8,796 bases of DNA from positions 1-8,796 of the forward strand of contig CALXZW010000053.1 of assembly GCA_944393345.1 (NCBI GenBank), given 5' to 3'. This document shows positions 1 to 6,132 of the stretch, piece after piece. Under the pieces are notes generated by a model, which saw only the letters and a program-made list of their open reading frames with translations, searched no databases and was not told the origin of the DNA. Both the position numbers and the translations under genes were made by a program. The stretch comes from an uncultured Clostridia bacterium (lineage in GTDB: Bacteria; Bacillota; Clostridia; TANB77; CAG-508). Every line of letters begins with the position of its first letter. Positions within the stretch are counted from its first letter, which is position 1.

Positions 1-40
1 TTCTATTTATCTAACATTATCACCTAATAAAACATATATT

Positions 41-1201
41 TTAACCAAAGATTCCTCTTTTCTTTATAGGTGGTTGCTCATTCATTGTTTTAGCTAATTC
101 TACTAATAATTCTCTTTGTTCTTTTGTTAATCTTTTAGGTGTTTGCACAACTACAGTAAATATAAAATCTCCAACTGAATTATAATTTATTGATTTAAAC
201 CCTTTATTTTTAATTGTAAATTTAGTTCCTGTTTGTGTTCCTTCAGAAATTTTATATTTTTCTATTGTTCCATCTACCATTGGAATTTCTATTTCTCCGC
301 CAAGAGTTGCTTGAGTAATTGATATTGGTATATCACATAGTACATTATTTCCCTTTCTAGTATATATACTATGTTTTTTTATTCTTACCGTTATATATAA
401 ATCGCCTTTTGGTCCTCCTTTTTCTCCTGGTTCACCTTCTCCTCGTAATACTACAGTTTGTTTATTATCAATTCCTGATGGTATTTTAATTTTTATTTTA
501 GGTTGTTTTCTAACTTTTCCTTTTCCATTACATTCTTGGCATGGTTCTTTTATAATTTCTCCCGTTCCATGACATTCTGTACAAGTTCTCGTTGTTTGCA
601 TTTGTCCAAGTATTGTATTTTGCACTTGTCTTACTTGACCTGTTCCATGACAAGTTGCACATTTAGTAACGGTTGTACCTGGTTTTGCTCCGGTTCCATG
701 ACAAGTCGTACATTCTTCATTTCTTGTAATTATGATTTCCTTTTCTATACCAGAAAAAGCCTGCTCAAAAGTAATATCTACTGTAGTATTTAAATCTGCA
801 CCTTTTCGTGGTCCACTTTGTCTTCTAGATGATTTTCCTCCAAAACCACCACCAAAAAATGATGAAAATATATCTCCTAAATCTCCAAAGTCTTCAAAAC
901 CATTAAATCCGGAACTACTATATGAATAGTATCCACCTTGCCCAAAAGGTCCTTGACCTCCGCCAAATCCTTGTGGACCATCTGGTCCAAATTGATCATA
1001 CATTTTCCTTTTTTGTGGATTTGATAAAGTCTCATAAGCTTCATTTACTTCTTTAAATTTTGCTTCTGCTTCTTTTTTGTTATCTGGATTTGCATCAGGA
1101 TGATATTTTTTTGCTAGTTTTCTAAATGCCTTTTTTAGTTCTTCATCTGTTGCATTTTTATTTACTCCTAAGACTTCATAATAATCTCTTTTTCCAGCCA
1201 T
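41..1201 (-). CDS. dnaJ: DnaJ, type I Hsp40 cochaperone
   Basis: DnaJ delivers substrates to DnaK and stimulates its ATPase. The 386-residue protein has the full type I layout. The J domain (about 4-71) carries the essential HPD at 34-36 in KKYHPDANPD. A Gly/Phe-rich linker (about 72-122) follows. The zinc domain has four CxxCxGxG repeats at C164/C167, C181/C184, C207/C210 and C221/C224, all cysteines intact; the last repeat is CQECNGKG. The substrate-binding beta domains follow (PSGIDNKQTVVLRGEGEPGE, then GDLYITVRIKKH), and the protein ends PPIKKRGIFG. The ATG is preceded by AGAGGAGGAAACA, a strong ribosome site. It is the last operon gene seen. The 40 bases beyond its TAA show no terminator, so the transcript may continue outside the window. 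Confidence 0.99.
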   Translation of the reverse strand: MAGKRDYYEVLGVNKNATDEELKKAFRKLAKKYHPDANPDNKKEAEAKFKEVNEAYETLSNPQKRKMYDQFGPDGPQGFGGGQGPFGQGGYYSYSSSGFNGFEDFGDLGDIFSSFFGGGFGGKSSRRQSGPRKGADLNTTVDITFEQAFSGIEKEIIITRNEECTTCHGTGAKPGTTVTKCATCHGTGQVRQVQNTILGQMQTTRTCTECHGTGEIIKEPCQECNGKGKVRKQPKIKIKIPSGIDNKQTVVLRGEGEPGEKGGPKGDLYITVRIKKHSIYTRKGNNVLCDIPISITQATLGGEIEIPMVDGTIEKYKISEGTQTGTKFTIKNKGFKSINYNSVGDFIFTVVVQTPKRLTKEQRELLVELAKTMNEQPPIKKRGIFG

Positions 1202-1269
1202 TGTTTCCTCCTCTAAAATGTCTTTTTGCTATTTTCCTTCTTTATATTTTTATTATATTATCAAATTTT

Positions 1270-1302
1270 GAGGTTGGAACTTTATCCTATGTCTCCAACC
1301 TC
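1270..1302 (-). other. Stem-loop in the dnaK-dnaJ intercistronic gap
   Basis: A perfect nine-bp inverted repeat (1270-1278 with 1294-1302) encloses a 15-nt loop in the 114-nt gap. In the operon direction the stem is preceded by A6 and followed by AAAATTTG, so it is not a good intrinsic terminator for dnaK. It may protect the dnaK 3' end or mark an RNA processing site. Read on the plus strand, the same stem is followed by TTTTTT, a terminator-like arrangement against antisense transcription into dnaK. Confidence 0.6.
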
Positions 1303-1315
1303 TTTTTTAGCATTA

Positions 1316-3169
1316 TTATTTTTTATCTCCATCATCTTCAACTTTATAATCAGCATCATATACATTACCATTCTCATCTGTTTTTGGGCCTTCACCTGTT
1401 GCACCTTCTGCATTTGCTCCTTGTGCTCCATTTGGATTTGCTGTTTTATATAATTGCTCTGACATTTCATAGAATACTTTTGTTAATTTTTCTGTTGCTT
1501 CTTTTATACTTTCTGTATTATTTGTTTCTAATGCTTTTCTAGTATTTTCTATTTCTGCTTCTATTTTTGATTTTTCTTCTCCGCTTATTTTGTCTCCTAA
1601 GTCTTTTAATGTTTTTTCGCTATTATATATCAAACTTTCAGCATTATTTTTAACTTCAATTTCTTCTTTTTTCTTTTTATCTTCTTCTGCATGTGCTTCT
1701 GCATCTTTTACTGCTTTATCAATATCTTCATCTGTTAGATTTGTTGAAGCTGTAATTGATACATTTTGTTCATTTCCTGTTGCCATATCTTTTGCAGAAA
1801 CATGTACTATACCATTAGCATCTATATCAAATGTTACTTCAATTTGTGGTACTCCTCTTGGTGCTGCTGGAATTCCTGTTAATTGGAATCTTCCTAATGT
1901 TTTATTGTATGCAGCCATTTCACGTTCTCCTTGTAATACGTGAACTTCTACTGATGTTTGACCATCTGCTGCTGTTGAGAATATTTGTGATTTTTTAGTT
2001 GGTATTGTTGTATTTCTTTCAATTAATTTTGTAAATACTCCACCATAAGTTTCAATTCCTAATGAAAGTGGTGTTACATCTAATAATACTAAATCTTTAA
2101 CATCTCCTGATAAAACTCCACCTTGGATTGCTGCACCAATTGCAACACACTCATCTGGGTTAATTCCTTTATCAGCATCTTTTCCAGTTATTCTTTTTAC
2201 TGCTTCTTGAACTGCTGGTACTCTTGTTGAACCTCCAACTAATAATACTTTATGAATATCATTTGGTGTTAAACCAGCATCTTTTAATGCTTGATTTACA
2301 GGTCCTGCTGTCATTTCTACTAAATCATGAATTAATTCTTCAAATTTAGCTCTAGTCAACGTTATATCTAAATGTTTTGGTCCTGTACTATCAGCAGTAA
2401 TAAATGGTAAGTTAATTTGTGTTTGTTGAACACCCGATAATTCTATTTTAGCTTTTTCTGCTGCTTCTTTTAATCTTTGCATTGCCATTTTATCAGTGCT
2501 TAAATCTATGCCACTTGATTTTTTGAATTCACTTACTAAATATTTAATTATTGCTTCATCAAAATCGTCTCCACCTAAATGTGTATTACCATTTGTTGCT
2601 AAAACTTCAAATACACCATCACCAATATCAAGTATTGATACATCAAATGTTCCACCACCTAAGTCATAAATCATTATTTTTTGATCTTGTTCTTTATCCA
2701 TACCATAAGCAAGTGAAGCTGCTGTTGGTTCATTTATAATTCTTAATACTTCTAATCCTGCTATTTTTCCTGCATCTTTTGTTGCTTGTCTTTGACTATC
2801 ACTAAAATATGCTGGAACTGTTATAACAGCTTGTGTTACTTTTTGTCCTAAATAATTTTCTGCATCTGTTTTTAATTTTTGTAATATCATTGCAGAAATT
2901 TCTTGTGGTGAAAATTTATCACCTTCTATATCAACTTTTTCATTTGTTCCCATTTTTCTTTTTATTGATATAACTGTATTGTCAGGATTTGTTACTGCTT
3001 GACGTTTTGCTATTTGTCCTACCAATCTTTCTCCATTTTTTGAGAAAGCAACTACTGAAGGTGTTGTTCTATTTCCTTCTGCATTTGGTATAACTACTGG
3101 CTCTCCTCCTTCCATTACTGCTACACATGAATTTGTTGTTCCTAAGTCTATTCCTATAATTTTTCCCAT
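1316..3169 (-). CDS. dnaK: DnaK, Hsp70 chaperone
   Basis: The 617-residue ATP-dependent chaperone binds exposed hydrophobic segments of unfolded proteins. Its nucleotide-binding domain (about 1-360) contains GIDLGTTNS (6-14), the Hsp70 signature VITVPAYFSDSQRQAT (115-130), IYDLGGGTFDVSIL (167-180) and LLVGGSTRVPAV (309-320). The interdomain linker is DLVLLDVTPLSLG (359-371). The substrate-binding beta domain and alpha lid follow, and the tail ends YDADYKVEDDGDKK. The segment after INEPTAASLAYG is short, as in Gram-positive Hsp70s. The ATG is preceded by AAAGGAGG, one of the strongest ribosome sites in the window. The gene lies 63 nt after the CYTH frame and 114 nt before dnaJ, with a hairpin in the latter gap. 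It is intact and presumably under HrcA control from 5430-5456. Confidence 0.99.
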   Translation of the reverse strand: MGKIIGIDLGTTNSCVAVMEGGEPVVIPNAEGNRTTPSVVAFSKNGERLVGQIAKRQAVTNPDNTVISIKRKMGTNEKVDIEGDKFSPQEISAMILQKLKTDAENYLGQKVTQAVITVPAYFSDSQRQATKDAGKIAGLEVLRIINEPTAASLAYGMDKEQDQKIMIYDLGGGTFDVSILDIGDGVFEVLATNGNTHLGGDDFDEAIIKYLVSEFKKSSGIDLSTDKMAMQRLKEAAEKAKIELSGVQQTQINLPFITADSTGPKHLDITLTRAKFEELIHDLVEMTAGPVNQALKDAGLTPNDIHKVLLVGGSTRVPAVQEAVKRITGKDADKGINPDECVAIGAAIQGGVLSGDVKDLVLLDVTPLSLGIETYGGVFTKLIERNTTIPTKKSQIFSTAADGQTSVEVHVLQGEREMAAYNKTLGRFQLTGIPAAPRGVPQIEVTFDIDANGIVHVSAKDMATGNEQNVSITASTNLTDEDIDKAVKDAEAHAEEDKKKKEEIEVKNNAESLIYNSEKTLKDLGDKISGEEKSKIEAEIENTRKALETNNTESIKEATEKLTKVFYEMSEQLYKTANPNGAQGANAEGATGEGPKTDENGNVYDADYKVEDDGDKK

Positions 3170-3189
3170 TTTAATTCCTCCTTTAAATT

Positions 3190-3205
3190 TAGTGTTGGGA
3201 CACTA
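3190..3205 (-). repeat. Short inverted repeat in the dnaK leader
   Basis: The minus strand reads TAGTGT, CCCA, ACACTA: a six-bp perfect stem with a four-base loop, about 10 nt upstream of the dnaK Shine-Dalgarno sequence. It does not match CIRCE. It could be a small RNA hairpin affecting dnaK message stability or a protein-binding palindrome, or it could be chance. Confidence 0.4.
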
Positions 3206-3232
3206 TTATTTATATATTTTTAAAATTAATAA

Positions 3233-3844
3233 CTATTTTATATTTTTTAACTCTTTTTTAAGTCTTAATTCATTAATTATTTTTTTGTTGTTTCCTATAA
3301 ATTCTTTTCTTACTTTAGTTTCAAACTTTTCTCTTGTCATTTCTGCTAATTTCCTATTTGATAATTCTTTATATCCTAGTTCCTCACCTATCCAATTAGG
3401 TTTAATAAAAGTTTTGGCTTTATCTTCATTAGGAAATTCCATTTCTAAAGTAAGTAATCCTTCTAGATTTTTGTAATATATATCAATTTCCGCTTTTAAT
3501 TTGTTGTCTATTGGAGACACTATTCTAGTTTTTTCTATAATATTACTAATTTTATTTTTTAACAATTCTTCATATACTTGTTTTTCAATATTACTTTCAA
3601 TTTCATATTTTTTACCAATATTATAATCATTAGCATATTGCATATCACCTTTTGTTTTTACAGTATAAATATATTCAATATCATTTTATTGTTTTTCACT
3701 ATATATTTTCTGTATCTTCCTAATTCTAATTATGGTATTTATATCTTTATATATGAAGGCTTGTTCAATATTTATTACTTTTTCTATTTTTAAATTTTTT
3801 GGTAAATAACTAATGGCATATTTTCTTTCAATTTCTTTATTCAT
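3233..3844 (-). pseudogene. CYTH-domain (triphosphate tunnel metalloenzyme-like) gene with an in-frame stop at codon 53
   Basis: ATG 3844 (GAAAGG eight bases upstream) opens one continuous frame of 203 codons before TAG at 3235-3233, interrupted only by TAA at 3688-3686. CYTH proteins bind triphosphates in a beta-barrel tunnel; members include class IV adenylate cyclase, thiamine triphosphatase and inorganic triphosphatase. The hallmark ExExK is E4-I-E6-R-K8. IIRIRK gives R40 and R42, TVKTKG supplies K63 and K65, and EKTR is at 104-107. The acidic pairs AEID (E119, D121) and LEMEF (E134, E136) match metal-ligand strands, and NWIGEELGYKELSNRKLAE is a typical end. Thus all family parts are present, but the stop separates ExExK from the rest. 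An open frame from ATG 3643 alone (136 residues) would lack both ExExK and the RxR motif. The gene sits unusually between grpE and dnaK. The substrate is unknown. Confidence 0.85.
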
Positions 3845-3862
3845 TGTTATTTTCCTTTCAAA

Positions 3863-4348
3863 TCAGTTTGCTACAACCACCATTGAATGTCTAATAACTT
3901 TTGTTCCTAATTTATATCCTTTTCTATATTCTTGTGCTATTTCTTTTTCACCTAAATTATCATCTTGTATACTTCCTACTGCTTCGTGTAATTCTGGATC
4001 AAAAGTTTCTCCAATAGCTTTAATTTCTGTTACTCCTTTTGATGCTAATACGTCTTTTAATTGTTTCAAAACTAATTCTATACCTTTTTTATAATTTTCA
4101 TCTTGTGTTTCTACTTTTACTGCATTTTCTAAGTTATCAACTACTGGTAAAATTATTTCTATTATTTCTGAAAGTAGTGAACTGTATAATCTTTCTCTTT
4201 CTTTTGAATTTCTTTTTTTAGAATTTTCAAATTCTGCTAAAATTCTTTTATACCTATCATCTAGTTCATCATAATCTTGTTTAGGTACCATATCTTTATT
4301 ATTATTTTTTTCTTCTTTTTCAATATTTTCTTGTTTTTCTTCTGACAT
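3863..4348 (-). CDS. grpE: GrpE, nucleotide exchange factor of DnaK
   Basis: GrpE dimers open the DnaK nucleotide-binding domain to release ADP and restart the chaperone cycle; the long N-terminal helices also act as a heat sensor. The 161-residue protein starts at ATG 4348 (MSEEKQEN), after AGAAGG. It has an acidic, lysine-rich disordered N terminus (about 1-25), then a long coiled-coil region with the signature RILAEFENSKKRNSKERE. After LPVVDNLENAV, the beta domain carries GETFDPELHEAVGS and KGYKLGTKVIRHSMVVVAN, matching the family C-terminal consensus. It ends in TGA, showing that TGA is a stop in this organism. It lies 16 nt after hrcA and 18 nt before the CYTH gene. Confidence 0.96.
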   Translation of the reverse strand: MSEEKQENIEKEEKNNNKDMVPKQDYDELDDRYKRILAEFENSKKRNSKERERLYSSLLSEIIEIILPVVDNLENAVKVETQDENYKKGIELVLKQLKDVLASKGVTEIKAIGETFDPELHEAVGSIQDDNLGEKEIAQEYRKGYKLGTKVIRHSMVVVAN

Positions 4349-4354
4349 TTTATA

Positions 4355-4360
4355 CCTTCT
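4355..4360 (-). promoter_or_regulatory. grpE ribosome binding site
   Basis: The minus strand reads AGAAGG, six bases before ATG 4348. It supports the start at MSEEKQ over the in-frame ATG at 4384, which would overlap the hrcA end and has no comparable site. Confidence 0.7.
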
Positions 4361-4364
4361 TTCT

Positions 4365-5378
4365 TTACATATCTTTATTTTCATTTAACTTCTTGTTAAT
4401 ATATTTCATAACAGAAATTACTTTTGAATAATCCATTCGTTTAGGTCCTATAATTCCAATTGTTCCTAAATTTTTGCCATTAACATTATGTTTAAATGTA
4501 ACTACGCTAAAGTCTTTTAATTCTTCTTTTTCATTTTCTTCGCCAATGTATACATTTATATCTTCTGCAAATCCAGAATTTAGCATATCTGACATTAACT
4601 CTTTTGTATCTAATATACTAACAAAATTTTTAGCCACCTCTAGACTATTAAATTCCGGTAAATCAAATGACTTATTCGCACCTTCTAAATATATTTTTTC
4701 ATCTTCTTCTAATACTTTTTTTATTTGCTCTATTATTGGCTTTATTACATTTACACTATATGTCATTTCATCATATAAATACTCTTCTAAAGGTCTATCT
4801 ATTGTTTCTATTGGTTGACCTTTTAATTTATTATTAAACATATAATTTATTGTTTCTACTTGTTTTGGTGTTATATCTTCATCAAATTTTATTATTGTTT
4901 CTTTTACTAGCCCTGTATCTGTTAAAATCACAGCCATCATCATTCTTGTTCCTAATAATACAAATTTAATTTCTTCTATTATTTGATTGTTAGTTTTAGG
5001 GCCTATGGAAACTGTTGTGTAATGTGTAATTTCTGAAATTGTATTTGCTGCAATTTTAGTTAAGTCTTCTATTTCATTTACCTTTGTTTCTAATTTAGAA
5101 CTTATGTATTTTATTTCTTCTTTGCTTATATCATTATCATTTATTAATTCATCAACATAATATCTATAACCTTTTTCTGATGGAATTCTTCCACTTGATG
5201 TATGTGTTTTATCTAAATATCCGTTTTTTTCTAATTCTGCCATTTCATTTCTTATTGTTGCACTACTACAATCTAATCCATTATGACAAATTATTGCATT
5301 TGAACTAACTGGTTCTGCTGTATTTATATATTGTTCTACTATTGCTTGCAAGACTTTCTTTTTTCTTTCATCTAACAA
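4365..5378 (-). CDS. hrcA: HrcA, heat-inducible transcription repressor
   Basis: HrcA is the dimeric repressor that binds CIRCE and holds class I heat-shock genes off until it is inactivated by heat; GroEL assists its folding. I choose TTG 5378, which gives 337 residues, close to the usual 340. The protein then begins LLDERKKKVLQAIVEQYI, as is typical for the family, and AGAGGTG lies six bases upstream. An in-frame GTG at 5399 would lie inside the operator and before that ribosome binding site. The N-terminal winged helix-turn-helix (about 1-80) is seen in TAEPVSSNAI, SSATIRNEMAELEKNGYL and HTSSGRIPSEKGYRYYVDEL. The GAF-like and dimerisation regions follow, and LGTIGIIGPKRMDYSKV is a typical C-terminal signature. 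hrcA is first in the operon, and the gap to grpE is 16 nt. Confidence 0.96.
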   Translation of the reverse strand: MLDERKKKVLQAIVEQYINTAEPVSSNAIICHNGLDCSSATIRNEMAELEKNGYLDKTHTSSGRIPSEKGYRYYVDELINDNDISKEEIKYISSKLETKVNEIEDLTKIAANTISEITHYTTVSIGPKTNNQIIEEIKFVLLGTRMMMAVILTDTGLVKETIIKFDEDITPKQVETINYMFNNKLKGQPIETIDRPLEEYLYDEMTYSVNVIKPIIEQIKKVLEEDEKIYLEGANKSFDLPEFNSLEVAKNFVSILDTKELMSDMLNSGFAEDINVYIGEENEKEELKDFSVVTFKHNVNGKNLGTIGIIGPKRMDYSKVISVMKYINKKLNENKDM

Positions 5379-5384
5379 TTTTTT

Positions 5385-5391
5385 CACCTCT
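5385..5391 (-). promoter_or_regulatory. hrcA ribosome binding site
   Basis: The minus strand reads AGAGGTG, followed by six A residues and then TTG 5378. It fixes the hrcA start at the TTG codon. The in-frame GTG at 5399 lies upstream of this site and inside the CIRCE element. Confidence 0.75.
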
Positions 5392-5392
5392 T

Positions 5393-5419
5393 TTAGCACT
5401 CTTTGTTATCGACTGCTAA
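5393..5419 (-). promoter_or_regulatory. CIRCE operator (HrcA binding site), proximal copy
   Basis: On the minus strand it reads TTAGCAGTC, nine bases, then GAGTGCTAA. The consensus is TTAGCACTC-N9-GAGTGCTAA, so 17 of 18 conserved bases match, with one change in the left arm. It lies directly downstream of the -10 and just upstream of the hrcA ribosome binding site, the classical place for HrcA autorepression. Confidence 0.95.
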
Positions 5420-5429
5420 CTTCATATAT

Positions 5430-5456
5430 ATTATACCCTTTTTTAGCACTTGTCAA
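5430..5456 (-). promoter_or_regulatory. Housekeeping-sigma promoter of the hrcA-grpE-dnaK-dnaJ operon
   Basis: The minus strand has a perfect -35 TTGACA (5456-5451) and a perfect -10 TATAAT (5435-5430). The spacer is 15 bp, shorter than the usual 17. A second reading, TAATAT as -10, would give 17 bp with a poorer hexamer. Transcription would start near 5423, just before the main CIRCE element, so HrcA bound there would block early elongation or RNA polymerase placement. Confidence 0.85.
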
Positions 5457-5469
5457 TATATTCTGCTAA
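5443..5469 (-). promoter_or_regulatory. Second, degenerate CIRCE-like operator over the -35 region
   Basis: On the minus strand it reads TTAGCAGAA, exactly nine bases, then AAGTGCTAA. This matches 14 of 18 conserved CIRCE bases, with both inner TTAGCA/TGCTAA hexamers intact. It contains the -35 hexamer and most of the spacer. Its centre is 50 bp from that of the proximal CIRCE, close to five helical turns. Binding by HrcA is inferred, not shown. Confidence 0.6.
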
Positions 5470-5495
5470 AAAAATTGTGAATTTTTTGTGAACAC

Positions 5496-5541
5496 AAAAA
5501 TGAACTTTGGGTTCACTTTACAGTCCTCAAAGTTCATTTTT
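5496..5541 (-). terminator. Rho-independent terminator of dps
   Basis: A perfect 14-bp inverted repeat (5496-5509 with 5528-5541) with an 18-nt loop begins four bases after the dps stop. The minus-strand 3' arm ends in TTTTT. The arms begin with A5 and end with T5 in both orientations, so it may stop transcription both ways. It insulates dps from the hrcA promoter. Confidence 0.85.
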
Positions 5542-5545
5542 CATT

Positions 5546-5980
5546 TTATTGCATTTGCTTTAACATCCATAATTTTTTAGAGTAATTTTTAATATATTCA
5601 TCTATCAAAGCTGATGTACCATATTCATTTATTTTGTCTGCATTTTCTTTTATTTCAATTACTTTTTTCAATAGTTTTTCTAAATCTTGTATTACATTTG
5701 TAAATACTATATCATCCTTAACTTTTTCATTTTTTGCTTCTTGTATACAAGTATTATTTAAATAATCTTTCATTGTTCCTAAAGGTTCATAACCTAATAT
5801 CAATATATGTTCTGCAATTTCATCAATTTGATTATTTATTTCATCATAATACTCTTCTAATTTAGAATGTACAACAAAAAAATCTTTTCCTTCAATATTC
5901 CAATGATAATTTTGTAACTTCCTGTAAAATACATTTAAGTCTGATAAAAATTCATTTAAAATTTTTATTAAATTTTCCAT
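5546..5980 (-). CDS. dps: Dps-family ferritin-like DNA-protection and iron-storage protein
   Basis: The 144-residue protein has the length and helix pattern of Dps mini-ferritins, which form 12-subunit shells, oxidise Fe(II) with peroxide and store the iron. The inter-subunit ferroxidase ligands are all in place: H26 in NYHWNIEG, H38 in FFVVHSKLEEYY, E42, D53 and E57 in DEIAEHILILGYEP. The spacings H-12-H-15-D-4-E match those known for Listeria Dps. The C-terminal helix ends LWMLKQMQ, in place of the usual terminal-helix HxWMLxA-type motif. There is no long basic N-terminal tail, so DNA binding is uncertain. The ATG is preceded by a weak purine-rich site (AGAAGTGAG). The gene is monocistronic, with its own terminator at 5496-5541, and lies between hemW and the heat-shock operon. 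The family call is firm; whether expression follows peroxide or iron is not visible. Confidence 0.93.
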   Translation of the reverse strand: MENLIKILNEFLSDLNVFYRKLQNYHWNIEGKDFFVVHSKLEEYYDEINNQIDEIAEHILILGYEPLGTMKDYLNNTCIQEAKNEKVKDDIVFTNVIQDLEKLLKKVIEIKENADKINEYGTSALIDEYIKNYSKKLWMLKQMQ

Positions 5981-6132
5981 TTTCTCACTTCTTTCTTATT
6001 TTATTTATATTAGTCTCTTCAAAAAAATAATTTTTTATACTTGATTTTTTTAATTTTTAAGATTAATACAAAATTTAATATTTTTTTATTTTTTGGACAT
6101 ACTAATATTATATTTTAGAAAGGAATGATTTT
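5981..6132. promoter_or_regulatory. Divergent intergenic region between dps and the helical-protein gene
   Basis: This 152-base, extremely A+T-rich gap must hold the promoters of both divergent genes. On the plus strand TATTAT at 6106-6111 is a plausible -10, but the matching -35 is weak. On the minus strand no convincing promoter pair stands out in front of dps. No clear PerR or Fur box is visible, so the regulation of dps cannot be stated from sequence alone. Confidence 0.35.

Noticed and set aside
503..929. Plus-strand open frames antisense to the DnaJ zinc-finger region
   Set aside because: Shadows of the dnaJ frame; the periodic cysteines come from the reverse of the repeated CxxCxGxG codons.
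1126..1542. Plus-strand open frame of 138 codons rich in Leu, His and Phe across the dnaJ start and dnaK end
   Set aside because: It is antisense to two certain genes. The Leu/His/Phe bias is what the complement of Lys/Glu-rich A+T-rich coding sequence gives, and there is no ribosome site.
1590..1943. Plus-strand open frame antisense to the DnaK C-terminal region
   Set aside because: It is fully within dnaK, has no start signal, and has Ser-rich low-complexity composition.
3233..3643. An independent 136-residue gene starting at ATG 3643
   Set aside because: The upstream in-phase codons encode the first CYTH motifs, and the only purine-rich site is about two bases from the ATG, too close. 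It is better read as the 3' part of a broken gene.
3686..3688. Stop-codon reassignment to explain the internal TAA
   Set aside because: TAA ends dnaK, dnaJ, hrcA, dps and hemW in the same window, so TAA is a normal stop here.
4365..4384. grpE start at ATG 4384, overlapping the hrcA end
   Set aside because: A good ribosome site and a family-like N terminus support ATG 4348 instead.
5981..6132. PerR or Fur box in front of dps
   Set aside because: Expected from the biology, but the sequence is nearly pure A/T and no convincing 15-bp operator palindrome stands out from the background.
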